From XN24 sp035514535 (GTDB lineage Bacteria > Pseudomonadota > Gammaproteobacteria > Steroidobacterales > XN24), in the NCBI GenBank assembly GCA_035514535.1, contig DATKAZ010000069.1:62001-126000 (forward strand): a stretch of 64,000 bases of DNA, in the 5' to 3' direction. A program made the translations under genes and the position numbers. Under the pieces are notes generated by a model that had not been told where the DNA came from, searched no databases, and saw only the letters and a program-made list of their open reading frames with translations. Numbering within the stretch: the stretch's first letter is position 1; every line of letters begins with the position of its first letter. This document shows, one piece after another, positions 52,640 to 60,899 of the stretch.

Positions 52640-54292
52640 ATGAAAATTGAACTCGGCAACCTCGAGCTGGCCGACTACAGCGAGCTGCGCAAGGCCATGG
52701 AGGAGGCCTACGCGGACCTCGGTGGCGACTACTGGCCGCACGCGGCCATCGAGAAACTGCTCGAGCTGTTCCCCGAGGGCCAGCTGTGCGTCAAGGTCAA
52801 CGGCCAGGTCGTGGCCTCCGCGCTGTCGCTGATCGTCGACTACGAGGAGTTCGGCGACCGCCACACCTTCCGCGACATCACCGGCGATCACACCTTCAAG
52901 ACGCACGATCCCGAAGGTGACGTGCTGTACGGCATCGAGGTGTTCGTCCACCCCGAGTACCGCGGCATGCGCCTCGCGCGGCGCCTCTACGACGCGCGCA
53001 AGGAGCTGTGCGAGAATCTCAACCTGCGCGCCATCATGGCCGGCGGGCGCATTCCGAACTACGAGAAGTACGCGGAGCGCATGACGCCGCGCGAGTACAT
53101 CGAGCAGGTGCGGCTGAAGAACATCTACGACCCGACGCTCACCTTCCAGATTTCCAACGGCTTCCACGTGAAGAAGCTGTTGCGCAACTACCTGCAAAAG
53201 GACACGCAGTCGCTCGGCTACGCGACGCTGCTCGAGTGGAACAACATCTACTACGAGGACAAGCCGGCGAAGCTCATCAACCGGCCGCGCAGCGTGGTGC
53301 GCATCGGGCTCGTGCAATGGCAGATGCGGCTGTTCGCGGACCGCGAGGCGCTGATGAGCCAGGTCGAGTTCTTTGTCGACGCGATCTCGGCCTACAAGGC
53401 CGACTTCATCCTGTTCCCGGAGTTCTTCAACGCGCCGCTCATGGCCGAGTTCAACAACCTCGACGAGCCCAAGGCGATTCGCGAGGTCTCCAGGCACACC
53501 GAGTGGATTCGCAAGCGGTTCCTCGAGCTGGCCGTGTCCTACAACATCAACATCATCGCCGGCAGCATGCCGCTGGTCGAGAACGAGCGTCTCTACAACG
53601 TCAGCTTCCTGCTGCGCCGCGACGGCACCTGGGACCAGTCGCGCAAGATCCACCCGACGCCTGACGAGATCTCCATCTGGGGCATGTCCGGCTGGGACCG
53701 CGTCCCCGTGTTCGACACCGACTGCGGCCGGATAGGGATCCTGATCTGCTACGACGTGGAATTCCCGGAGCTCGCGCGCATCTGCGCCGACCAGAACATG
53801 CATATCCTGTTCGTGCCGTTCCTGACGGACACGCAGAGCGCCTACATGCGGGTGCGCATCTGCGCCAAGGCGCGCGCCATCGAGAACGAGTGCTACGTGG
53901 CGATCGCCGGCTCCGTGGGCAACCTGCCGCAGGTGCATAACATGGACGTGCAATATGGCCAGTCCGCGATCTTCACGCCCGCGGACTTCGCCTTCCCGAC
54001 GAATTCGATCAAGGCGGAAACCACACCGAACACGGAAATGACGGTGATCGCCGACCTCGACATGGACCTGCTGAAGGAACTGCACGAGATCGGCAGCGTC
54101 ACCAACCTGAAGGATAGGCGCAAGGATCTCTACGAGATCATCGTCAAGGCGCCACTGGCGGACAGCGATCTCGAGGCGGAGCGCCGGCGCGGTGAAATCG
54201 CCAAAGTGGTGGCCGACCAGGACGCGGCCGACCTGGAGGCCGAGGCGGCCGACGCCGAGGCGGATGCGGAAGCCGCGACCAGGGCCGGCTGA
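52640..54292 (+). CDS. Bifunctional GNAT acetyltransferase / carbon-nitrogen hydrolase
   Basis: This 550-residue fusion has an N-terminal GNAT-type domain (KIELGNLELADYSELRKAM, then YGIEVFVHPEYRGMRLARRL for acetyl-CoA binding). A C-terminal nitrilase-superfamily domain starts around residue 215 (VVRIGLVQWQMRLFADREAL). The catalytic triad is visible as Glu in LFPEFFNAPL, Lys in QSRKIHPTPDE and Cys in ILICYDVEFPEL. An acidic, Ala-rich tail follows. This fusion is a recognised family whose joint substrate is not known; an amidase acting on an acylated amine is plausible. The start chosen is the ATG giving MKIELGN; a TTG six codons upstream is possible. Confidence 0.92.
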   Translation: MKIELGNLELADYSELRKAMEEAYADLGGDYWPHAAIEKLLELFPEGQLCVKVNGQVVASALSLIVDYEEFGDRHTFRDITGDHTFKTHDPEGDVLYGIEVFVHPEYRGMRLARRLYDARKELCENLNLRAIMAGGRIPNYEKYAERMTPREYIEQVRLKNIYDPTLTFQISNGFHVKKLLRNYLQKDTQSLGYATLLEWNNIYYEDKPAKLINRPRSVVRIGLVQWQMRLFADREALMSQVEFFVDAISAYKADFILFPEFFNAPLMAEFNNLDEPKAIREVSRHTEWIRKRFLELAVSYNINIIAGSMPLVENERLYNVSFLLRRDGTWDQSRKIHPTPDEISIWGMSGWDRVPVFDTDCGRIGILICYDVEFPELARICADQNMHILFVPFLTDTQSAYMRVRICAKARAIENECYVAIAGSVGNLPQVHNMDVQYGQSAIFTPADFAFPTNSIKAETTPNTEMTVIADLDMDLLKELHEIGSVTNLKDRRKDLYEIIVKAPLADSDLEAERRRGEIAKVVADQDAADLEAEAADAEADAEAATRAG

Positions 54293-54344
54293 CGGGATCG
54301 CGAGGGGGGAGCATGGCGGAACCGAAGACTTACTCCGCCTGACC

Positions 54345-54818
54345 ATGGGCGAGTACACCGCGGAGGTGCTCTGGGAGCGTGGCGAGCAGGAGTTCGTCGA
54401 CGGCCGCTACAGCCGCCGCCACCTGCTGCGCTTCGACGGCGGCATCGACGTGCCGGGCTCGGCCTCGCCGCGGATTGTGCCGCCGCCGGGCGCGGATCCG
54501 GCAGCCGTGGACCCGGAGGAGGCCTTCGTCGCCTCGCTCTCCGCCTGCCACATGCTGTGGTTCCTCGCGATCGCCGCGAAGTACGGCTTCCGCGTAGACC
54601 GCTATTTCGATATGCCGGTCGGGCGCCTCGGCCGGGACGGGGACGGCCGCATGGCGATGACCCTCGTCACCCTGCGCCCGGAGGTGCGTTTTTCCGGCGA
54701 GAAGCGTCCCGCCCCGCAGGAGATCCGGCACATGCACCACGAGGCCCACGACGCCTGCTTCATTGCGAATTCCGTCAAGACCGAAGTCCGCTGCGATCCG
54801 GTGCATGTCGCCGACTGA
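54345..54818 (+). CDS. OsmC family peroxiredoxin-like protein
   Basis: This 157-residue protein fits the OsmC/Ohr superfamily, with EYTAEVLWERGEQEFVDGRY and SRRHLLRFDGG at the start. The two redox cysteines lie in ASLSACHMLWFLAIAAKYGF and DACFIANSVKTEV. These reduce organic hydroperoxides with thiol partners. The start is the ATG at 54345. A good ribosome-binding site (GAGGGGGGAG) stands 35 bp upstream, in front of a separate nine-codon frame (54313-54342). Translation may therefore be coupled through a leader, or the gene may have suffered a small rearrangement. Confidence 0.88.
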   Translation: MGEYTAEVLWERGEQEFVDGRYSRRHLLRFDGGIDVPGSASPRIVPPPGADPAAVDPEEAFVASLSACHMLWFLAIAAKYGFRVDRYFDMPVGRLGRDGDGRMAMTLVTLRPEVRFSGEKRPAPQEIRHMHHEAHDACFIANSVKTEVRCDPVHVAD

Positions 54819-54856
54819 TCGTGCCCGCGTTCACGCTGGCCGCCGGGTAGACTGAG

Positions 54857-55537
54857 ATGACCCGGCAACGGCTCGTGGACCTGAGCCACGCGATTACCAG
54901 CGGCATGATCACCTACCGCGGCCTGCCGGCACCGCTGATCTGCGATCACCTGTCGTTCGACGCATCGCGCGCGCATTACGCGCAGGGCACAGAGTTCAAC
55001 ATCGCGCGGATCGACATGGTGGCGAACACTGGGACCTACATGGACGTGCCGTACCATCGCTATCGCGACGGCGACGACCTGTCGCGGGTCGGGCTCGAGC
55101 GCATCGTCGACCTGCCCGGGATCGTCGTCGACGTCACGGGCTCGGCCCACCGCGCCATCGATATCGCTGCGTTCAGCTCGAGCGAGGTCGAGGGTTGCGC
55201 GGTCCTCGTCCACACGGGCTGGGACCGGCACTGGGGCACGGATGCCTATTTTGAGGGCCACCCGTTCCTGACCGAGGACGCCGCCCGCCACCTGCTCGAG
55301 CGGGGCGCCGCCCTGGTCGGAATCGACTCGTTGAACATCGACGACACGAGCGGCGGCACGCGGCCTGTGCACTCGGCGTTGCTTAGCGCGGGAATCCCGA
55401 TCGTCGAGCATCTCACCGGCCTCGCGGCCCTGCCGCGCTCCGGATTTCGCTTCAATGCGGCGCCGCCCCGGGTAGTGGGCATGGGCACGTTCCCGGTGCG
55501 CGCCTACGCGGCACTCGATGACCGGAGAGACCCCTGA
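54857..55537 (+). CDS. Cyclase family protein (kynurenine formamidase-like)
   Basis: This 226-residue protein belongs to the metal-dependent cyclase/KynB family. It has LVDLSHAITSGMITYRGLPA, then the metal-site region ANTGTYMDVPYHRYRDGDDL and VLVHTGWDRHWG. GIDSLNIDDTSGGTRPVHSA and EHLTGLAALP follow. The canonical HxGTHxDxPxH motif reads N-TGTY-MDVPYH, so the first two histidines are replaced, as in some non-KynB members. The reaction is probably hydrolysis of an amide or lactone; the substrate is unknown. It overlaps the SMR gene by 1 bp. Confidence 0.88.
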   Translation: MTRQRLVDLSHAITSGMITYRGLPAPLICDHLSFDASRAHYAQGTEFNIARIDMVANTGTYMDVPYHRYRDGDDLSRVGLERIVDLPGIVVDVTGSAHRAIDIAAFSSSEVEGCAVLVHTGWDRHWGTDAYFEGHPFLTEDAARHLLERGAALVGIDSLNIDDTSGGTRPVHSALLSAGIPIVEHLTGLAALPRSGFRFNAAPPRVVGMGTFPVRAYAALDDRRDP

Positions 55538-55878
55538 TGTCACCATGGCTGTACCTGTCTATCGCGATCGTGGCCGAGGTCGTCGGCACCTCGTTCCTGA
55601 AGAGCTCCGATGGCTTCACCCGCCTCACTCCCTCGCTGGCGGTCGTCGCGAGTTACACGATCGCGTTCTATTTCCTGTCGCTTACGCTCAGGACCATGCC
55701 GGTGGGTATCGCGTACGCCGTGTGGGCCGGGGCCGGCATGGCCCTGATCGCGCTCATCGGCTGGGCGGTGTTCGGCCAGGTCCTCGACACCGCGGCCATC
55801 GTCGGCATCGGCCTGATCGTGGCCGGCGTCGCGGTACTGAACGTGTTTTCGTCCACGATCTCGCACGGAGCCGGCTAG
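55537..55878 (+). CDS. Small multidrug resistance (SMR) efflux protein
   Basis: This 113-residue four-helix protein has the essential membrane glutamate in AIVAEVVGTSFLKSSDGF (Glu14), then YTIAFYFLSLTLRTMPVGIA and YAVWAGAGMALIALIGWAVF. It matches EmrE/SugE-type proton-coupled exporters of quaternary cations or guanidinium. Its ATG overlaps the stop of the cyclase gene, so both are on one message. Substrate range cannot be told from sequence. Confidence 0.93.
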   Translation: MSPWLYLSIAIVAEVVGTSFLKSSDGFTRLTPSLAVVASYTIAFYFLSLTLRTMPVGIAYAVWAGAGMALIALIGWAVFGQVLDTAAIVGIGLIVAGVAVLNVFSSTISHGAG

Positions 55879-55925
55879 GCATAAATGGAGCACGAACGCG
55901 CAAGCCATCATCGAGGAACCCGACC

Positions 55926-56285
55926 ATGCTGACAGCCTCCTGCCACTGCAGTGCGGTGCGGATCGAGATCCCGCACGCGCCGCGGACGCTGACCGAGTGC
56001 AACTGCTCGATCTGTTTCCGCTACGGGGCCCGCTGGGCACACCATACGCGCGCCACCGCGCGGGTCGTGAGTCCGCCCGACGCGGCGCGCGCCTATCTGT
56101 GGGGCGACCGGGAGATCGAGTTCTATCACTGCAGGATTTGCGGCTGCCTGACGCACTATGAAAGCGTCGCCAAGGATCCCGACAGCCGCATCTCCGTGAA
56201 CGCCCGCATGCTGCCGCCCGCGGAGCTCGCCGGTGTGCCGGTGCGGCACTTCGACGGCGCCTCCAGCTGGGAGTTCCTCGATTGA
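55926..56285 (+). CDS. GFA (glutathione-dependent formaldehyde-activating enzyme-like) family protein
   Basis: This 119-residue zinc-binding protein has the Cys pattern of the GFA/CENP-V fold: ASCHCSAVRIEI near the N-terminus, TECNCSICFRYGARWAH near residue 25, and FYHCRICGCLTHYES near residue 70. The fold binds two zinc ions; the activity of most members is unknown. It stands alone between the SMR gene and the ECF42-type module. Confidence 0.9.
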   Translation: MLTASCHCSAVRIEIPHAPRTLTECNCSICFRYGARWAHHTRATARVVSPPDAARAYLWGDREIEFYHCRICGCLTHYESVAKDPDSRISVNARMLPPAELAGVPVRHFDGASSWEFLD

Positions 56286-56472
56286 TGCTGCGCCGCAGCG
56301 AGCCACTCTTCCCGGTGCGGTTCCCGACTTACGGCTGCTATGGTTTCAGAATCGCAAGGGATGTCGATCCGACACCGGTTCGTTCGTCGTAGAGATAAGG
56401 GCGGGACTCGGGACCCGCGTGGCCCGGGCCCAAAAGCCGGTCCCGGGCTCATTTCTACGAGGAGATGCTGCG

Positions 56473-56910
56473 ATGCGATGCATGGTGATGGTCAAGGCCA
56501 ACAGCGACACCGAGGCGGGCGTGATGCCCAGCCAGGAGCTGCTCGAGGCGATGACGAAATTCAACGAGGAGCTGGTGAAGGCCGGCGTCATGCTGGCCGG
56601 CGAGGGACTGCATCCCAGCACGAAAGGCGCGCGCGTGAAATTTTCGGGTACCCGGCGGACGGTCATCGACGGCCCGTTCACTGAGTCGAAGGAACTGGTC
56701 GCGGGTTTCTGGATCTGGCAGGTACGCTCGCTCGAGGAGGCGATCGAGTGGGTCAAGCGCTGTCCCAACCCGACGGGCGAGGACGGCGTGATCGAGATCC
56801 GGCCAGTGTACGAGGATGAGGATTTCGGCGACGCCCTCACCCCCGAACTCAAGGCCAAGGAGGCGCGTCTCCGCGAGGCGGCCGACAAGCTCGCGCGGGG
56901 CGGATCCTAG
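56473..56910 (+). CDS. YciI/DGPF-domain protein 1
   Basis: This 145-residue protein has the DGPF signature VIDGPFTESKELVAGFWIWQ and an N-terminal MRCMVMVKANSDTEAG. It ends in a charged helix (LTPELKAKEARLREAADKLA). DGPF proteins are the regular partners of ECF42 sigma factors and have no known catalytic role. An AGGAGA ribosome-binding site precedes the ATG by 8 bp. It begins a four-gene module that ends in the sigma factor. Confidence 0.9.
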   Translation: MRCMVMVKANSDTEAGVMPSQELLEAMTKFNEELVKAGVMLAGEGLHPSTKGARVKFSGTRRTVIDGPFTESKELVAGFWIWQVRSLEEAIEWVKRCPNPTGEDGVIEIRPVYEDEDFGDALTPELKAKEARLREAADKLARGGS

Positions 56911-56951
56911 GATTCGCCTGCAGTTTCATCCACCAGAATTCGGGAGCCGTC

Positions 56952-57366
56952 ATGGAAATCCAACCCTACCTTTTCTTCCCCGGGAACTGCGAGGAAGCCA
57001 TCGAGTTCTACCGTACGGCACTGGACGCCGATGTCGAAATGCTGATGCGCTACCGCGAGAGTCCCGAGCCCCCGCCGCCCGACATGGTGCCGCCCGACTG
57101 GGGCGACAAGGTGATGCACGCCAGCTTCCGCGTCGGCGGCGCCGTGGTGATGGCCTCCGACGGTTGCGGCGAGGATGCGCCGGGCTTCGCCGGCTTCAAG
57201 GTTGTCCCTCAGCGTGCCGGACACGGCCACCGCCGACCGCTTTTTCGCGGCGCTGGCCGAGGACGGCTCGGTACAGATGCCGCTGGACAAGACGTTCTGG
57301 TCGCCGCGCTTCGGCATGGTCACCGATCGCTTCGGCATCCCGTGGATGATCAACCTGGTCGAGTGA
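56952..57366 (+). pseudogene. VOC family (PhnB/glyoxalase-like) gene with single-base frameshift
   Basis: The first frame gives MEIQPYLFFPGNCEEAIEFY to DGCGEDAPGFAGFK, the N-terminal two thirds of a PhnB-like VOC protein. It then loses homology at about 57200. The next frame, from LSLSVPDTATADRFFAALAE to FGMVTDRFGIPWMINLVE, is exactly the missing C-terminus and stops at 57366. Removing one G from AAGGTTGTCC (57198-57207) rejoins them. It is either a genuine frameshift or a sequencing error. It lies between two YciI genes of the ECF42-type module, where VOC proteins are usual. Confidence 0.88.
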
Positions 57367-57384
57367 ACAGGAGCGAGGAGACGC

Positions 57385-57738
57385 ATGACATTCGCATTAC
57401 TGATCATCGAGCCCGCCGGCCAGCGCAACGAGCGCTCCGAGGAGGAAGGGCGCGAACTCTACGACAGCATGCTGCGCTTCAGCGAGTCGCTGAAGGAACG
57501 CGGCCTGCTGGTGATCTCGCAGTCGCTGCGCTCGGATGCCGAGGGAGTGCGCGTGCAGGTGCAGCAAGGCAAACGCACGCTGGTCGACGGGCCGTTCTCG
57601 GAGTCCAAGGAAATGGTCGGCGGCTTTTTCCTGCTGAACTGCGCCGACAAGGCGCAGGCGGTCGAGATCGCGGCCGCCTGCCCGGCGGCCGAGTGGGCCA
57701 CGGTCGAGGTGCGCGAACTCGGGCCGTGCTTCACCTGA
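57385..57738 (+). CDS. YciI/DGPF-domain protein 2
   Basis: This 117-residue protein has TFALLIIEPAGQRNERSEEE, then LRFSESLKERGLLVISQSLR and the DGPF motif LVDGPFSESKEMVGGFFLLN. It ends with ATVEVRELGPCFT, a typical YciI/YCII-related end. It is a second DGPF protein in the module and precedes the sigma factor gene by 19 bp. Duplicated DGPF genes upstream of ECF42 are common. Confidence 0.92.
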   Translation: MTFALLIIEPAGQRNERSEEEGRELYDSMLRFSESLKERGLLVISQSLRSDAEGVRVQVQQGKRTLVDGPFSESKEMVGGFFLLNCADKAQAVEIAAACPAAEWATVEVRELGPCFT

Positions 57739-57757
57739 GCCACAGCGGGGCGAGGTC

Positions 57758-59038
57758 GTGAAGAAGGCCGAAGTACACCGCACCGTCGAAGCCGTCTGGC
57801 GGATCGAGTCGCCGCGCCTGATCGCGAGTCTCGCGCGCCTCACGGGCGACGTCGGCCTCGCCGAAGAACTGGCCCAGGACGCGCTGCTCGCGGCGCTGGA
57901 GAACTGGCCGGACGCGGGCGTCCCGGACAACCCGGGCGCGTGGCTCATGGCCACGGCCAGGCATCGGGCCATCGACGTCTTTCGCCGCAGCAGGCGCCTC
58001 GCGGTCAAGCACGAGCAGCTCGGCCATGAACTCGAGCTCGAGCGGGCGCCGGACGGCAGCGACGCGAAGGAGCCCCTCGATGACCCGGTGGGCGACGACC
58101 TGCTGCGATTGATTTTCACGGCCTGCCACCCGGTGCTTTCGACCGAGGCACGCGTGGCGCTCACGCTGCGCCTGCTCGGCGGCCTCACCACGGTCGAGAT
58201 CGCGCGCGCGTTCCTGGTGCCCGAATCGACCGTGGCGCAACGCATCGTCCGCGCCAAGCGGACCCTGAGCGAGGCCTGCGTGCCGTTCGAGGTGCCGCGC
58301 GGCGCGGAACTCGCCGGGCGACTCGCGTCGGTGCTGGAGGTCATCTACCTGGTGTTCAACGAGGGCTACTCGGCCACGGCCGGCGACGACTGGGTGCGGC
58401 CCGCCCTGTGCGAGGAGGCGTTGCGCCTGGGACGCATCCTCGCGGAGTTCGCGCCGGTGGAAACGGAAGTGCACGGCCTCGTCGCGCTGATGGAACTGCA
58501 GGCCTCGCGGCTGCGCGCGCGCACGACGCCGTCCGGACAGCCGATCCTTTTGCTCGACCAGGACCGCGGCAGCTGGGACCAGCTGCTCATCCACCGCGGC
58601 CTTGCCGCGCTGCAACGCGCCGTAGCCCTGGGCGCGCTCGGCCCGTATGCGTTGCAGGCGGCCATCGCCGCCTGCCATGCGCAGGCGCGCAGCGCAGAAG
58701 AAACGGACTGGGAGCGGATCGCGGCACTGTACGACGCCCTCGCCCAGCTCGCGCCGTCTCCCGTGGTCGAGCTGAATCGCGCCGTGGCGGTCGGCATGGC
58801 CTTCGGGCCGACGGCGGGCCTGGAGCGGGTGGATGCACTGCTCGAGGAGGAGGCGCTGCGACAATATCACCTGCTGCCGAGCGTCCGCGGCGACCTGCTC
58901 TCCAGGCTGGGGCGCCTGGACGAGGCGCGCGCGGAGTTCGAGCGCGCCGCCAGCCTCACCCGCAACGAGCGCGAGCGCGAACTGCTGTTGCGGCGCGCCG
59001 CCGAGTGCGGCGGCTGCATTTCCGATCCGTTGTCCTAG
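57758..59038 (+). CDS. ECF42-type RNA polymerase sigma factor with TPR-like C-terminus
   Basis: This 426-residue protein has sigma region 2 (DVGLAEELAQDALLAALENW, then MATARHRAIDVFRRSRRL) and region 4 (TLRLLGGLTTVEIARAFLVP, then ESTVAQRIVRAKRTL). A C-terminal extension of about 220 residues follows (VYLVFNEGYSATAG-type block, then AIAACHAQA and VELNRAVAVGMAFGP) that is TPR-like. It has no anti-sigma gene nearby; the extension is thought to control activity in this group. It starts at GTG and is linked to two DGPF genes and a VOC gene, which are its likely regulon. Confidence 0.93.
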   Translation: MKKAEVHRTVEAVWRIESPRLIASLARLTGDVGLAEELAQDALLAALENWPDAGVPDNPGAWLMATARHRAIDVFRRSRRLAVKHEQLGHELELERAPDGSDAKEPLDDPVGDDLLRLIFTACHPVLSTEARVALTLRLLGGLTTVEIARAFLVPESTVAQRIVRAKRTLSEACVPFEVPRGAELAGRLASVLEVIYLVFNEGYSATAGDDWVRPALCEEALRLGRILAEFAPVETEVHGLVALMELQASRLRARTTPSGQPILLLDQDRGSWDQLLIHRGLAALQRAVALGALGPYALQAAIAACHAQARSAEETDWERIAALYDALAQLAPSPVVELNRAVAVGMAFGPTAGLERVDALLEEEALRQYHLLPSVRGDLLSRLGRLDEARAEFERAASLTRNERERELLLRRAAECGGCISDPLS

Positions 59039-59103
59039 AATAGGTACGTCGACCCACGCGTCGCTTCCAGGCTGCTCCGGTGGGCGGCCCAGGCAGGCTC
59101 CCG

Positions 59104-59295
59104 ATGGAAATCGTCCAGACCGCAATGCTGCAATGCCCCTACTGCTGGGAGCTGATCGAGTTTACCGTTGACTGCTCGGTCACGCTGCAGGAGTACGTGG
59201 AGGACTGCAGTGTCTGCTGCAGCCCGATCATCGTCACCGTGGACGCCGCGGACGAAGATGCCGTCGTGGTCGAGGCACGCATGGAAAACGGCTAG
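59104..59295 (+). CDS. CPXCG-motif cysteine-rich protein
   Basis: This 63-residue acidic protein carries CPYCWELIEFTVDCS and EDCSVCCSPIIVTVDA, the two cysteine knuckles of the CPXCG family, probably binding zinc. The family is widespread in proteobacteria and of unknown function. The ATG at 59104 gives the usual length; the longer open frame upstream is not conserved. Confidence 0.88.
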   Translation: MEIVQTAMLQCPYCWELIEFTVDCSVTLQEYVEDCSVCCSPIIVTVDAADEDAVVVEARMENG

Positions 59296-59318
59296 ATCCG
59301 CACCACAGGAGTTGCATC

Positions 59319-59564
59319 ATGGGCTCACGACCCCCGGTGACCGAGCACGGCGGCCCCGTCGGCTGGCCGCAGATGTCGCTGTACATGACGGTACGCGACC
59401 CCGCCAGGAGCCTGAAGTTCTACCGGGCAGCGTTCGGCTTCGAGCAGCATGGCGAATCGATGACCGACGATGCGGGACGTATCCAGCACGCCGGCATGCG
59501 GCTCGGCGACGCCGCCATCATGTTCGCCACGCACGTCGCAGAATTTCAGCCCCCGGCGGCCTGA
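59319..59564 (+). CDS. Truncated VOC family (PhnB-like) protein
   Basis: This 81-residue product contains only the N-terminal half of a PhnB-like VOC domain. It has MSLYMTVRDPARSLKFYRAA and AGRIQHAGMRLGDAAIMFAT, then stops after EFQPPAA. Intact relatives are about 120-140 residues, with a second beta-alpha-beta-beta-beta unit after 'sPaalgG'. No second half is visible in any frame downstream, since the next gene's signal peptide starts at once. It is probably a remnant, whether or not it is expressed. Confidence 0.7.
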   Translation: MGSRPPVTEHGGPVGWPQMSLYMTVRDPARSLKFYRAAFGFEQHGESMTDDAGRIQHAGMRLGDAAIMFATHVAEFQPPAA

Positions 59565-59565
59565 C

Positions 59566-60897
59566 GTGCCGCCGCCCGCATTACGCGGCCGCGCGGCCGG
59601 CGTAGTGCTCGCCGCCGCCTGGCTCGTCGCGCCGGCCCTGGCCGCGACGCCGGAGATCGCATGGGAGCCGCCGCTCGAGATCGCGACCGGCGACGCCGAG
59701 CGCGGCCCGTGGCGCATGAACGAGTCCCGCTTCCTGCACGTGGACGACCCGACCGTGGCGGTGGACGACGCCGGCGGCGTTGCTGTGGCATGGGCCGACC
59801 AGGCCGAGCGGAACATCTATTTTCAGCGCTTCGGCCCGGACGGCCGGCCACAACTGGAGACGCCGGTCGACGTGTCCGGCAGCAGCAACGTCTTCTCGTG
59901 GCTGCCGCGCCTGGCGCTGGCCGGTGAAAGCGGTGAGCTCGTCTACCTCCTGTGGCAGGAGATCGTCTTCTCGGGCGGCACGCATGGCGGCGAGATCTTT
60001 TTCGCCCGCTCGAGTGACGGCGGCAGGAGTTTTTCTGTGCCGCGCAACCTCTCGCAGACGCAGGCCGGCGCCGGCAAGGGGCGCCTCAGCCGGCACCGCT
60101 GGAGCAACGGCAGCCTGGACCTCGCGCTCGGCCCGCGAGGCGAAGTCTATGCGGCATGGACCGAGTACGAGGGCCCGCTGCGCTTCAGCCGCTCGACGGA
60201 CGGCGGCGAGACATTCTCCGCGCCGCTGCAGCTCGCCGGCGGCGAAAACCTGTTCCCCGCCCGCGGGCCATCGCTCGCGGCAGGCACAGACGGCACGATC
60301 TATCTCGCCTGGACGATCGGCGAGAATGCGCGTGCCGGCATCCACCTCGCGCGCTCCACGGACGGCGGCCGGTCATTCGGCGCCCACCAGGTCGTGGCGG
60401 CGGGGCCTGGCCATGCCGATGCGCCGCAGCTGGCCGTCAGCAATGCGTACCTTCACCTTGTGTACGCGGAAAGCCCGGACGGCCCCTTGCGGCGTTACCG
60501 GATCCGCCACGCGCGCGCGCGCCTCGAGGACGATGCGTCCGGCTTCGCGACGCCCGTCACGATCGCCACCGGCGACGATCTTGCGAGCGTCGCGTTCCCG
60601 GTGCTGGCGCCGGACGGTGACGACAATCTCTACGTGCTATGGGAGCGCTTCCCGGAGGCCGGCGGCCGGCCGCACGGGCTGGGCTATGCGACCTCCGGCG
60701 ATGACGGCGCGAGCTTCTCGCCTGCGGCCGTGGTGCCCGGCAGTGACGATCCGGCGCTGGGCGTCAACGGCAGCCTGCAGGGCCTGCTGATGCGCAAGCT
60801 CGCCGTGGACCCGGCCGGCCGGGTCGCGGTGGTCAACAGCAGCTATGCGGACGGCGTTGCCAGCCGCATCCGGCTCTATCGCGGGCGGCGGCGCTGA
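59566..60897 (+). CDS. Exported BNR/sialidase-like beta-propeller protein
   Basis: This 443-residue protein starts at GTG 1 bp after the truncated VOC stop. It has a signal peptide (AAGVVLAAAWLVAPALAA) and several Asp-box repeats of the S-x-D-x-G-x-x-(F/W) type: SSDGGRSFSV, STDGGETFSA, STDGGRSFGA and SGDDGASFSP. These mark a sialidase/exo-alpha-sialidase-like six-bladed propeller. Catalytic residues of true sialidases (Arg triad, Tyr/Glu) cannot be placed confidently, so a binding or lyase role is equally possible. It is convergent with the ABC exporter. Confidence 0.85.
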   Translation: MPPPALRGRAAGVVLAAAWLVAPALAATPEIAWEPPLEIATGDAERGPWRMNESRFLHVDDPTVAVDDAGGVAVAWADQAERNIYFQRFGPDGRPQLETPVDVSGSSNVFSWLPRLALAGESGELVYLLWQEIVFSGGTHGGEIFFARSSDGGRSFSVPRNLSQTQAGAGKGRLSRHRWSNGSLDLALGPRGEVYAAWTEYEGPLRFSRSTDGGETFSAPLQLAGGENLFPARGPSLAAGTDGTIYLAWTIGENARAGIHLARSTDGGRSFGAHQVVAAGPGHADAPQLAVSNAYLHLVYAESPDGPLRRYRIRHARARLEDDASGFATPVTIATGDDLASVAFPVLAPDGDDNLYVLWERFPEAGGRPHGLGYATSGDDGASFSPAAVVPGSDDPALGVNGSLQGLLMRKLAVDPAGRVAVVNSSYADGVASRIRLYRGRRR

Positions 60898-60899
60898 GT

